Below are positions 32,399-43,239 of a stretch of 64,000 nucleotides of DNA, piece after piece. The notes beneath the pieces are model-generated. The model had not been told where the DNA came from. It did not search any database and saw nothing but the letters and a program-made list of their open reading frames with translations. The DNA lies in contig CM066912.1 of the NCBI GenBank assembly GCA_033964015.1, positions 31,396,532 through 31,460,531 on the forward strand, written 5' to 3'. Position 1 is the first letter of the stretch. The number at the start of each line of letters is the position of its first letter. This DNA comes from Scolanthus callimorphus (Eukaryota > Cnidaria > Anthozoa > Actiniaria > Edwardsiidae). The translations under genes were made by a program, and so were the position numbers.

Positions 32399-32580
32399 TA
32401 CAGTCATTCTCAGTTACACGCGGTCGCCGGGAAAAAAAGCTTGCAAGCGAAAACTCGTTTTTTGTCAGTTTCCATGGCAACGCGCGTGCTTTCGCCGGCT
32501 TGTCGCGCTCAGACAAGACAGAAAAACGAGTTTCGCTTGCAAGCTTTTTCCCGACGACCGCGTGTCACTGAGAATGGCTG
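32399..32580. repeat. Foldback palindrome, arms about 65 bp
   Basis: Left CAGTCATTCTCAGTTACACG and AAAAGCTTGCAAGCGAAAAC; right GTTTCGCTTGCAAGCTTTTT and CGCGTGTCACTGAGAATGGC. Likely a MITE. Confidence 0.7.
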
Positions 32581-32841
32581 TAAGCAACTTCACTTTATAG
32601 AAACAGAAAATGATTATATTCGTATCCCCCGAAATCAGTGCTAGGTTGCCTATAATTTTGCAAACTTATAGTATCCTTTTTCTTTTTCGCCAGCGTCTAG
32701 GCTCTGTGATCATATGTGTTTTTTTAAAGTACCACTCAAGGCAGAAATCAACCACATTTCATCAAAAAGATCGATTATCTAAGGGAACAGTAGCGAAATA
32801 AAATGAGTTTTACGCGAGCCGTTAATATTTTTTTTTATCAG

Positions 32842-35800
32842 ATTTCATCCTTCACTTGAGTCGGAGACGTTTCTACTATGGCATCATCATCTTCAGCATC
32901 TCGGCTCTCATCCTCACCTTCTGGGCCATCTTCGATAAGGCTGGGGTATGTTTACATCTGGGTCCTACCAAGCGAAAAGCGATCGCGTATACGGTACTAT
33001 CTTGTCAAATATCCGTTTTTAAGAGTTTTAGGTAGCTAATTATGTATCTAAGCACATGGTCATCCAAATTTGTGCACGGCAAAGTGGATATTTGGCTGGT
33101 TAAATGTTTAATTTTATAAGTTTTTGCATTGGAATTCTGAAGCTCTTTCGCACTTTTTCTATGAAAAGTATGAAATTCTGTGTATAAGGCACGTTTTCGC
33201 TTGGTGGCACTCATGTTACAATAATTATAGGATCACCAGTTCGCAAACCGCCGCCCCATTCTTTGTAACATTACTTCAAAAGTTAACCTTAGGCCTAGTC
33301 TAAACGTCGAGCCAGCGTCGTGCCGAACCGAATCTAATTTGGCTCGGCGCTGGCGCGGTAGCGGTTCTAAACGTCGAGCCAGAGTCGAGCCGGCAATGCG
33401 AAGTTTGGGGGATTCCTGTGGCCACGTGACAGGCCTGGATTCTTAGCAAAACACTTTTTAAAATTTATTCTATAATTTATGCATCAGACTCGGCGCGACG
33501 ATGGCACGACGTTTAGAGCCAAGTCGTGCTACAGTCGGGTAGTGCGACAGAGAATGTCGAGCCCAATAGCTTGGTCGAACCGAATTAAAAATTGGCTCTA
33601 AACGTCGTGCTAGAGTCGCACCAGCGTCGAGTTCAATCCAATATTTCGGTTCGGCACGACGCTGGCTCGACGTTTAGACTAGGCCTTAGTTTTCACTAGT
33701 GAATGGGAGACGGTGGCGCGCAAGGGGGCTTATGCTCGTCAAAGAAACAGAGCTGGCAGCGGAGACGCAAGCGTGAAAGAAAGCAGAACGGAAGGTTTCC
33801 TTCTTGTTGTCTCTCCGCTAACGTAGTTTTCGTTAAAACGTGGGGCGTTTTCTACCATGATTAGAATTCCTGAAGATTTCCTGGCTTATTTCGTACTCTA
33901 AATTGGCAAAATCTCGTCAAGACTTGCAGAGTCCAGATTATTTGGAATAAAAGTTCAATAATAGAACGAAGCAATGTGTATAAATGCAAATTAAAGGCCC
34001 ATCACCAACCGACAGCTTTTGCGTACTCTTAGCCAATCAGAGCACCCGAAAAACAATGGGTCAATTTGAAAACAAAGGAAAACGGTGCGCAAAGGCTCCC
34101 GGTTGGCGATGGGCCTTTAAAGGCCCATCACCAACCGAGAACCTTTGCGGACTCTTAGCCAATCAGAGCACCCGAAAAACAATGGATCAACTTGAAAACA
34201 AAATAAAACGGGGCGCAAAGGCTCCCGGTTGGTGATGGGCCTTTAAAGAGTCCTTGTCAGCCACTCCTTTGTTGTTGAGTTCAGGCGATATGAAGAAGAA
34301 ATCGCAACCGCATCTCAGTGGAACTCGAACATGTCTAATATGCCTGCAACGCCGCGGCGAGATAGGAAGTAAAATGGCCACAAGAACGCCGGCCGTTCGC
34401 ACCGCGCTGTGGCATCGCTGCGAGATCGCTCATCAAATCGCATCTGAAATCCCGCCGTGTGAACGGGCCTTTACTGTAGATCTTAGTTTTATATTGGACA
34501 ATCCGATTGATTTGCTAATTTCGAAATGATAATTATTTACACTCACATTACGCAACGGTATCGATGAAATGCGCATTATATTGAACCATTCTCCAGTTGC
34601 GAGAATGCGCAAGATATTATATAGTCTTTAGCCTAACTTTTCTGTGTGATGAAAATGGGCCTTTTAGTGTAGATCTTAGTGTTATACTGGACATGCCGAT
34701 TAATTTGCTAATGTCGATAATAATAATAAAATTATAATCCCTTAAATTACGCAGTATGATCAAATATGCATTATATTCAACCATTATCTAGCTGCGAGAT
34801 TGCGCAAAATATATTGTCTGATACTTAGCCTAATAATACACATGAAAAAATCTCTGGATTCTGATTTGCTGAGAGCAGTCAGTTTTTAGGTAACAAAGTG
34901 CCTAAAAAAGGAAACAAAGTGCAAAAATGGTTAACAAACTGCAAATTTTCTTTTGAAATGCTAGTTTGTTCATGCTCAAATTCTGTCAGGGTTTGGTCCA
35001 GATTTCAATCAAGGAAAAATGCGTGCGGCTTGTTCAGTTTGTAAGCAGATTTGTGAATGACCCCTTAGAAATTCATGTGTATTATTAAAAGGAAGTCATC
35101 CGACTTTTCTCGTTCAATTTGGAATTTATTTACACTCGTGGGTTTTTCAAAAAGCTCAAATTGCACTCGGCGCCTGCGGGTCGTGCAATTTTGATACTTT
35201 TTGAAAAAAACACTCGTGCAAATAAAATCCAAATTGAACGAGAAAAGTCGGATGATTTCCTATACTAATTATTCTGTTAAAATTTCTGTTGCAGCAATTG
35301 ATGATATTTCCGCTTCTTGCCGGCATCATATCCGCGGTGATGGCTTGGGAAAACAAGGGAGACCATGTCTGTGAACTCGACTATGACAAGAAACGATATA
35401 AAGTGGAAGCAAGCGGGCACCCTGTTGTTGGCGGGGAATTCCACAATGTTTATATTCGGCTCAAGGCGCAGAAACATGGTTAGTCATGCTTGATTTATTT
35501 TTTTATCTGTACGTAGCCGGCCGTAGTTTTTCTTTTCTCTGTGCCTTTTAGAAATGACGAACAAGGGTGCCACAGCGTGTAAACCGCTTGCCTCTCACCT
35601 CTGTGTATCGGGCTCGAATCTCAGTCCAGCTCATCTAAGTTGTGGGAAGGCGCTCTGCCGAGATTATTTGGAATACTCATGTTTAATAACAACGAAGCAA
35701 TGTGTATAAATGGAATTGAACCTCGTGTCTGGACCGAGAGCCTCCTATGTGGACATGAGAGCATCGTATTTGGACATCCTTATATGGAAGTCGTACGACA

Positions 35801-37763
35801 ACCCCCAACTCGCACGAATAAAGCCAGCAATGTTGAATATGCTAATGAGTCAGTGCCTTATATTCGCAGCAATGAGATCAGCGAGAATAGCTGGAAAAAA
35901 TTCAAGAAATTTACAAACATTGTAAACATTAAAATGTTTTTGCTACGAAACTTGGCAATTTTACCAATTTAAGGTGCTCTTCCGAAATACGAAAATCTCA
36001 ACAAGGTTCATCGACATAATGTAGCGCCACGATTATCATTCAATGTAATTTTCAGGGATACAGGATGTCAAATTAGGTGATTAGGGTATATGTAGCTGTT
36101 CTCGCATTCATTGTTCTTGCGCAAACCGGTAGATGTTTTAGCACGTTTTTATTCATCCTTAGGAGCAGGTCAGATGTACTACTATGTGGTGTTTAATGGA
36201 TACCACGTGTGCGAACAGAAGATTACCTCCTACTCCAACAACGATAAGGTACGAATTCACAGAAATCGTGAAAATTCTAAATAATTATCGAATTCTCAAA
36301 CATGCACATTTTAAGGAACTAACAGAATTCTAGGGAATTCTCGATGACTAGCTCAAGCACAAAGAAATGCGTTTATGTTTATGGTGTTTGTAATGAATTC
36401 TAAAGGCCCGTTTACACATGCAATTTTTGCTGTGCGAGTCGCGGCGATTTTTCTCGCACGTACACGTCAAAATCACAAATATAGACAAGGTGCAGCTCGG
36501 CGCGATCTGCTACGATTTTTTTGGCATGATGTCGAGGAGATTTCCAACATGTTCGAAACTCTTTGGCAAAAATCGCACCGGATTTGCATCTCGTTTCCAC
36601 AAAAGATTTTGAATTGCAAATCGCGCGCGAGAATAAAAATCGCTGGTGCGACAAATGCAACCAAAATCGCGAGTGTAAACTGGCCTTAAGGAACTTACGA
36701 TGACTTGCTCAAACAAATAGAACATCATTCAGGGCGGGTCTTGATTCTAAGGAATTGACTGATTTCTTCGGAGCTCTCAACGACTAGCTCTCACAAGCAG
36801 AACACCATTATGGGGTTTCTTGAATCAGAGGAATCTACAGAATTATTGAGAATTCAAAGAAATTCACGACCAATAGCTCAAACATTTAGAACTGACCTTT
36901 TAGAGCGTGTCCTGATTCTAAGAAATTTACAGAACACTACGGAACTCTAAACAATTAGCTCAAACACACAGAACAATTTGATGTCTTGATTGTAATGGAG
37001 TTTACAGAAACCCTTAGAATTCTAAGGATAGACCTCCTCGGCTTGGCCGTAATGTTTTCCTTATTTCAGATCACATGGCTTCCCATGAGTATTATTTCTT
37101 TCTTATTCTATGGAAGCATTCCGAACAAAGAAAGATTACTCAAATGAATGCTACGTGATCTGAAATGGGAAAACATTACGCCCAAGCCGAGGAGGTCTAT
37201 TGTCGACCATCAATTCAAAAATAGAGCAGCTTTTAGGGCGTGTCTTGATTCTAGGGAATTCATATATTCTACGCAAATCTCGACAGCTTTCAGTCGGGCA
37301 TCTTGACTTTGTATGGAAGTAAAGCAAACAAAAAGTAAAGTCCACGAGTTTCCTATGACCCGTTTATAAATAAAGGGTATCCACTTGCCACCTTTTGATC
37401 ACCTTCGTTGGCTTAGGACTACGGCAAACGCCGAGCTTCAGTCGCTTTTCTTCTGTCGAATCTTTCCTTTTTCAAAGGATCCCGTTTCATTATACTTTAT
37501 AATCAAGAACTTTCTATTTGTTTTGTATTTGAACGGCGCGACTCTGGCACGGCGTTTGCCGTATGCCTTAGAGTAGCTGTCTCAGATGTTGAATTGTCCT
37601 CAACGATCACTTTGAACCTTTTAATCTCATGTCCTGCATATTTTCGTTATTTTGTTAATAAACTTTGTTGTAGAAACTGCGCATTTTAGCCAAGCGCTTG
37701 GCCGAGAACCTGGACATCAACTTCTTTGACGCTAAAGCAAGCTCTAAGGAACGTATCCTTTGA
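32842..37763 (+). CDS. TMEM249: TMEM249 (CatSper channel auxiliary subunit), last four exons
   Basis: Exons 32842-32945, 35295-35478, 36163-36248 and 37674-37763 join in phase with GT/AG borders and end in TGA, giving about 153 residues. The first has a membrane helix, FYYGIIIFSISALILTFWAI. The second opens with another, LMIFPLLAGIISAVMAW, then VCELDYDKKRYKVEASGH and FHNVYIRLKAQKH. The last holds LAKRLAENLDINFFDAKASS, matching the conserved 'A..L.INYFD..A.S' end of vertebrate TMEM249. Two helices followed by a strand-rich domain is the TMEM249 layout. Known: TMEM249 belongs to the sperm flagellar CatSper calcium channel complex. The first exon enters in phase 1, so at least one N-terminal exon is upstream; I did not find it. 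MITEs fill the introns. Confidence 0.75.
33292..33685. mobile_element. Harbinger-like MITE in a TMEM249 intron (394 bp)
   Basis: Ends GGCCTAGTCTAAACGTCGAG and CTCGACGTTTAGACTAGGCC, flanked by TTA on both sides (33289-33291, 33686-33688). GTCGAGCC and GTCGTGCC motifs are repeated inside in both orientations. A 3-bp TTA duplication suggests PIF/Harbinger. Confidence 0.75.
33995..34242. mobile_element. Two tandem TTAA MITEs sharing a target site
   Basis: Unit 1 is 33995-34116 and unit 2 is 34121-34242, both AGGCCCATCACCAACCGA to CGGTTGG(T/C)GATGGGCCT. TTAA stands before, between and after them (33991, 34117, 34243). TTAA duplications are typical of piggyBac-like transposons. Right after the third TTAA begins the end of yet another element, AGAGTCCTTGTCAGCC, whose family has a full copy at 42290-42515. 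Confidence 0.8.
34247..35290. other. TMEM249 intron with MITE fragments
   Basis: It starts with a truncated AGAGTCCTTGTCAGCC terminus and near 34458 holds GTGTGAACGGGCCTTTA, the end of another family. A palindrome at about 35090-35260 has arms AGTCATCCGACTTTTCTCGT and AACGAGAAAAGTCGGATGAT. No exon apart from 35295 onward. Confidence 0.5.
35555..35640 (+). mobile_element. tRNA-derived SINE in a TMEM249 intron
   Basis: GGGTGCCACAGCGTGTAAAC resembles an A box region and TCGGGCTCGAATCTCAGTC a B box (GGTTCGANNCC-like). The spacing, about 45 bp, suits an internal RNA polymerase III promoter. A tail ending GAAGCAATGTGTATAAATG (about 35690-35712) recurs at 33968 and 43555 without the head. Confidence 0.5.
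36404..36686. mobile_element. Harbinger-like MITE in a TMEM249 intron (283 bp)
   Basis: Ends AGGCCCGTTTACAC and GTGTAAACTGGCCT, flanked by TAA (36401-36403, 36687-36689). Inside are many AAAATCGC and GCGATTTT motifs in both orientations. Overlapping frames on both strands over it are side effects of symmetry. Confidence 0.7.
37028..37200. repeat. Foldback palindrome, arms about 50 bp
   Basis: Left ATAGACCTCCTCGGCTTGGC and GTAATGTTTTCC; right GGAAAACATTACGCCCAAGC and CGAGGAGGTCTAT. It lies in the last TMEM249 intron. Confidence 0.75.
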
Positions 37764-37769
37764 AATGAA

Positions 37770-38390
37770 ACCTCATGAACGATTATATATATATATTCCT
37801 TGATCCCGAGTAGGCTCTCTTCCCTGTGGATGCTATATGTACATGCAGCAAAGATTATTAATAATTCTTCAGCTCTTCCTGATACATACAGAAAACCTTT
37901 ATTATGAATTGAATTGCGCTGCGCACAGATTCTGAAATTAGATCACGACTCAGACAAACAATCCTTGTGAAATCCCATTCTGAAGAATCGAGAGCTCGAA
38001 ATACGAGCCAGGGTAGGAGTACATACAAGCTCTGCTATAATAGTGGAACCACCAGTTTACCAATTCATTTTGTATCATTCTTTAGAAAGAACTGAGAAAA
38101 TGGGAGAAAAGTATATAGGTTTTAAATTAGTATACGTCATCTGTGCGCAATACCATCGGGACAAGAACAAAACCACTCGCCATTCAGCTACGATGTTTAA
38201 TAGTCAACAAAGGCCTTTCGGCAACAAGCCCTTCTCAGTGTTAAGACTAATCAAAATTCGCAGCTCAAAGTTTAAAGTTCGCATCTCAGCGCTATTGCGG
38301 ATGGTCACTGGTACTCTGTTCACAGTGCAAATGCATGATCGTAGCTACCTGTACACCAGCAGGATGCACGTGCGTATCTCGCAAAGAATA
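37770..38390. other. 3' flank of TMEM249, nothing recognised
   Basis: AT-rich with a short TA tract near 37784. No polyadenylation signal stands out clearly and no exon is seen. Confidence 0.4.
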
Positions 38391-38391
38391 A

Positions 38392-39295
38392 TAGTCTAGT
38401 CGGTAGAACAGGTCCACGTGCACCCCCCGGAACTAGTAACGAAATATACATTTTTAGAATCCTTAGAATGTTTAGAAACTGGTTTTGGATTGTAACAGCT
38501 CGAAACGTGTCCCACGATGTCCATTTTGCCGCATTTCTGTGATTTAATGAGATTCTTTTGTTATTCAATGAGGCAATTTTATAGACTGTAGCGCTGTTCA
38601 GAAAGGCTCTTCAGAGTCGTAACTTATACTTTTACGTTCTTAGTAATAATCTGATCACGTATGTACGAGTTAAGTTGCTGTTTCAGTCTTGTAACGTCAC
38701 ATGCGGATGACTTTTGGTATTTCCTTAAGAGATAAGAAAGCTGACGACTGGGACATAAATGTTTATCAGTATGGGACGTAACATGTATAAAACAAGCATT
38801 TAGTCTGTTAATGACACTATAGGAAAAGTGGGCAGACTAGAATGCTTTTCTGGACAACATGTAGTATAATGGACATCGTGGGACAATTTTTCCAGCTGTT
38901 AACCTCCAAAAACCAGTTTCTATTGTCCAAGTTATTGATCAGGGTACTTCAGAAGGTTACTCTTAGAGATAGGTAAGTCCAATGGGCGTACCGTCTGAAG
39001 GTTATACACCACGTGGTGTGTATAATGTATATGATTTCTCAAACATGTAATGTCATTGTTGCTATGCGAGCTCCTTTTGTTCCTAGTTGTTATTGCGCGC
39101 GATTAGCGCGTGCTGTATCTTCACGCGTTTATATTTAACGGTTTCTGTAAACTTCATCAGTTGCCCTGATGAAAGCTTTTAAATAAAGCCGAAAATTTGG
39201 CACCAAGGGTTATTGTCATTTTCAGTATTCATTGCTTATTCTAAGGATTCTAGTTCCGGGGGGGTGCACGTGTACCCCCTCTACCGACTAGACTA
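38392..39295. mobile_element. 904-bp element with ~50-bp terminal inverted repeats
   Basis: Left TAGTCTAGTCGGTAGAACAG and GTGCACCCCCCGGAACTAG; right CTAGTTCCGGGGGGGTGCAC and CCTCTACCGACTAGACTA. There is an inner inverted pair, GTGTCCCACGATGTCCAT near 38507 and ATGGACATCGTGGGACA near 38870. No transposase frame, so it is non-autonomous. Near the right end is CTGATGAAAGC followed by GCCGAAAA. Confidence 0.7.
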
Positions 39296-40000
39296 TAATA
39301 GTTTTCTGATTTTTCCTTGACCGTTTGCACAGACATCATTCGTCATCGCCCCCTGATATGCCAGCGCTCGAGGAGATAGGAGGTTCAGCTGTATGAAATA
39401 TTTCTTTGACTGTTCATTAAGCTGAAGGAAATTCAATAAAAATTCATGGTACGCTTGCAAGCTAGACGAATTGGTTCTTGTTCCACAGAGATTTGTTCCA
39501 CAAAGATACAGCAAAATGCATAGTCCAAACACAGCGAAAAGACTGCACATCATATGAGTCGAAAAATACTTAGCGTAAAGTAATTCCACTTGGCGAAACA
39601 ATCAATCTACTAAATTTCAGCTTCCTACGCTCTCTATAATCATATAAAGCGAGCGATTTGGCTTTTAGTTTCTCACATCTACCTTGTATTTTTGACGGGA
39701 GTTTTACGCATCGATGCACACAGATTTTACAGGTGTATTGCTCAACTCATACATTAGCTATAACCTTCAAACTTTACAGGTAAACTGTTTCAGTCACTAC
39801 GCTACGATAACTATGCTACGATTCATAATTTGCCGTATGTTTGATATTTTCGCAACGATTTCACTTCGCGCTTGCAGTGTGTGTGGACTTTTGAACGGCT
39901 TGCATACTCGCCAAAATGGCGGCGTAAACAGTGAAAAGATGGCCGAAATCAGCGCCGCCATCACACTGCATTTCTTGGTTGATCATTCCCGTGGTCGAGA
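39296..40000. other. Intergenic; one unassigned hydrophobic frame
   Basis: The minus-strand frame at 39293-39601 includes MMCSLFAVFGLCILLYLCGT, which looks like a signal peptide. I see no matching donor or following exon, so it is not called as a gene. The remainder is AT-rich. Confidence 0.3.
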
Positions 40001-40155
40001 TTAAGCCTAGGCTCCATATAGTCTTATCTGTCGTATCTGTCGTATCTGTCGTATCAGTCAACCGTGAAACAAAATAATAATTCCAATTTCCATTGTTTCA
40101 CGGTCGCCTGATGCGATAGATACGACAGATAAGACTAAATGGAAACCAGGCCTTA
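40001..40155. mobile_element. Palindromic MITE, ATCTGTCGT family, copy 3
   Basis: Left TTAAGCCTAGGCTCCATATA, right AAATGGAAACCAGGCCTTAG. The left arm holds three tandem ATCTGTCGT units, against two and one in the other copies. The core is the same ACCGTGAAACAAAA palindrome. Confidence 0.75.
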
Positions 40156-40705
40156 GCCTCAAGGAGGCAACCGGGGAAGAGGCGAGAATTGGCAAAAATA
40201 AGCAAAAACAGGCGAGGTTTGGTCCCATACAGGCCTAAAGTCTTACGAGTCTCGCCAATGTATAACTCCAGATGTTCTGTTAATAGTGCCTTGTTTGTCA
40301 TGTTGGTCGTCGCTGACATTAGTCATTATAAAATAATTTAGACAGTGCGCGCGCTCTGATTGGTCGAGAGCCGTGTTTGCATTTCCCTGTGCAACCACAT
40401 CTCGGTTTGCATAAGCCTGTGCAGTCACGGAAACAGTGCTTTATTTGTTAAGTATACATCTCCCAGGGCTGTAATTACTCAGTGAGCCACTCGAATGTTG
40501 TGCGTCTGTAAGATTTGCGCTACTCGTTATGTAGCTTCAGTTCAAACCAATCCTATGATTACTATATACTATAATTTCAAGCGAAAAACTATACTTTTCT
40601 GTGGACTGCTCAAAACATATCTTTAAAAACTGATATTAATTCATGCGTGCCCCCTTTTTCTTAATTTTTGTAGGAGTATGAGCATGCATGCACATCATCC
40701 ATGTT

Positions 40706-43233
40706 TTATTTGACAAGAATGTAGCCAAACGCAGGTATCCCTGAAAAGCCGTCACAATTATGCCAACATCTATTGCCACAGGAATATTTTTTACTTCCTC
40801 TAGCGGTTACGCCGAGACCCAGATAAGAGTCGGTTCCGATACAATTGTACTCATTGTTACCTAAGATGCCGATCCTCATTTTTATATATGAGTCCTTCAA
40901 GTTAAAGCCTTCCTTGTTGCAATTTTGCTGCAGGCGGGAACCAGGAATAACTCCCAGCCAGGCATCTCGTCCTTTGTCTGTTCGGATCTCGTTATCGTCT
41001 TTAAGAAGAGCATAGAGGGATGAGGCCTTCTTGTTGATGCTTAGCCAATTTGTTGTACTTCCCACCTTACAAAGAAACATAGGTACGCAGAGCGTACAAG
41101 AAAGCCTTTGCTTTCAGGACAGGAAGTCACTTTACGCCTTAAAGCGCTATTCACTGATTATCAACATTGCCATTCTAATGCTAATGTGCCAACCGTAGAT
41201 TGAATAGCGCCTTTTGTTCTGTAAACCAATCGATCTCTGGTTGGCACATTAATAACAATTGATGACGTCAGTGTGACCAGCGCTATGCAGCCAATAAATC
41301 TCGATGAGCGTACAAAGGGCGACCCCCCCCCCCCCCCTCCCCCCCGCCTTATTCCCTATATTTGGATAGGTATGGCGGTCGTATTTTTTAGGGGTTGAAA
41401 TCGGCGATATCCGGTATTTTCTTTGACCGAAAACGGGACGGGGGAGGGGGGGACACTACTGATTGACAGCCAAAATTGGTGTTTTGTGCTGCGCAAATTC
41501 AAAAGATTGCAAAGTAAAGACCTGACTGATTCAAATGATTTGACTGTCATAACAAAAGCCGAAAGTCTTGAGACACGAGTTTCCCCCTCCCCCATGGTTA
41601 CAGGTCTGCTTGTAACAGCCATATCGCGCAGTTACCAAGTTGTGAACAAATAAGAAGGTTCACAAATGAGTATCTATGGAAAAATATGCTGTTGACTTAT
41701 CGTGCGCAAACGAAAGCAAACGACTCTTTTGGCAATCGAACCCTTGCATTGATCGTATGCCATAGAATAATTGGCAAAAGTAACTTTTGATTTTGAGAGC
41801 TTTTCATTGCTTTCATGTGCTATTCAAATGATTTGATAAATAATATCAAGAGGTCACTTATATAGTGATTAGCATAGGGTTAAGCGACAACTTATACTCA
41901 CTCTGAATCCCAGACATAGTTCAGTGAATGGAGTTGTCCAGAAGGTCGGCAGTTTGGTCTCGTGGTTGTCAAAGCCAGTCTCCCCTCCTTTTAGGTTGAA
42001 CCCATCTTTGTTGGTCCAGTACGGTGCGTCATAATCAAAGGTATCCTGCATATCGCAAATCGTACGATTACAATAAATCAATTTTGCATGTGTTTGAAGG
42101 TATACACGTTCTCTGTACACTCGGTTTTGTGTTTCTAACCCCGCTTTAAAGAACAAACAGTTTCCATTGAAAGGGGGCGAGAATTTGGCTTCTTGCCACC
42201 CTTTCGGAGGCAATTAAAGTAGAACTGCCTTCTGATGCCGCATTTGAACCGAACTAGGTTTGTTGTATTATGCAATCGCATGCAGTTAAAGAGCCTTTGT
42301 CAGCCACTCCTTTGTTATTGTTTTCAGTCGATGTCAGACAACGAATTACGTGTAGAAATATTGAAATAGTCTTCTAAAAATGAAGTTTTATTGTTCATTT
42401 ATCGAATTCAATCGCAAATATTGCATTACATTCCCTAAATCAGCCGATGGAAATGGATACTTTCTCCGTCTTGGTATGTTGCTAGGATGACAAAATGGAG
42501 GCTGACAGAGGCTCTTTAATCTTTTACCATGGCAACAGATATCTAGTTACCATGGTAACCAACCTTTGTGCCGTCGACCTTCATAACCATTGTCCAGGGT
42601 CCTGGTCCACATCCTGGGATGTCACTCGTGTGACAGAACAGAAGGTTTGATAACGTGTCGTTGATAAATATTGGGTACGCCTGATTTCCATCCTGAGAAC
42701 TACAAAGATAGTAATAACATATAAGTCAACAAACATGCAATGAAGAATGCAAACAAACAAACAACGAATGACTGACTGACTGATCGTGAGCTAATTAGGG
42801 CGGATTTCACTAATATGACTGTAGTGAAACCAATCGCAAAGTAATTACAAAGTAATTACACCAATTCTGAATAAAACCTAGAGGAGTAATTACAAAGTAA
42901 TTGCAAATTACTCACGACAGTCATCTGAAATCCGCTCTAAACAAATTTCACTCATCACATACCTGACAATCTCTTCGCATGAGCGGTAGCTCTGAATCTC
43001 TCTGAACACGTGACCAGGCATCTCCATCAAATATCCCGGATGGGTCCGATTGGTTACGGAACTCAACTGGCACCTCCTTGTGGCGTTACTGTAGTTGTAC
43101 GAAAAGCACTTTCGATGCAGGAAGCACAGAATCTCACAAGACTCTTGCTCGGCCGCAGTGCGATTCTCAATCACGTGACCAACCAGTGTTTTGTTGATCA
43201 CGTGTGGCATCCATAGCGCAGGTGGACAAGAAT
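40706..43233 (-). CDS. Secreted PAN/Apple plus fibrinogen-like protein, four exons
   Basis: Minus-strand exons 42963-43233, 42564-42699, 41902-42045 and 40706-41065 join in phase at GT/AG sites and end in TAA (about 303 residues). The first exon is a PAN/Apple domain: SCPPALWMPHVINKTLVGHV, then SCEILCFLHRKCFSYNYSNA and RRCQLSSV. The others form one fibrinogen/intelectin-related domain: GCGPGPWTMVMKVDGTK, FNLKGGETGFDNHETKLPTF, FWTTPFTELCLGF, SRLQQNCNKEGFN and the ending FSGIPAFGYILVK. This PAN plus fibrinogen-like combination is common in coral secreted and surface proteins, including relatives found in skeletal matrix. It probably binds glycans or partners outside the cell. The first exon enters in phase 1, so a signal-peptide exon upstream is missing from this model. 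Confidence 0.75.
41310..41345. repeat. C-rich homopolymer in last intron
   Basis: Runs of C interrupted by single T and G in the intron between 41066 and 41901. Assembly length is uncertain. Confidence 0.8.
42290..42515. mobile_element. TTAA MITE (226 bp) in an intron
   Basis: Ends AGAGCCTTTGTCAGCC and GGCTGACAGAGGCTCT, flanked by TTAA at 42286-42289 and 42516-42519. A broken relative starts at 34247. Probably piggyBac-like. Confidence 0.75.
42797..42938. mobile_element. Short MITE in an intron
   Basis: Left AGGGCGGATTTCAC with ATGACTGT; right ACAGTCAT with TGAAATCCGCTCT. AAAGTAATTAC is repeated four times between them. Confidence 0.6.
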
Positions 43234-43239
43234 CTGATG

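Noticed and set aside
36375..36728. Several overlapping frames on both strands
   Set aside because: They fall inside the TAA-flanked MITE at 36404-36686 and reflect its inverted repeats.
39293..39601. Signal-peptide exon of the PAN/fibrinogen-like gene
   Set aside because: It lies downstream (3') of that gene's last exon on the same strand, so it cannot be its first exon, and no donor site was found.
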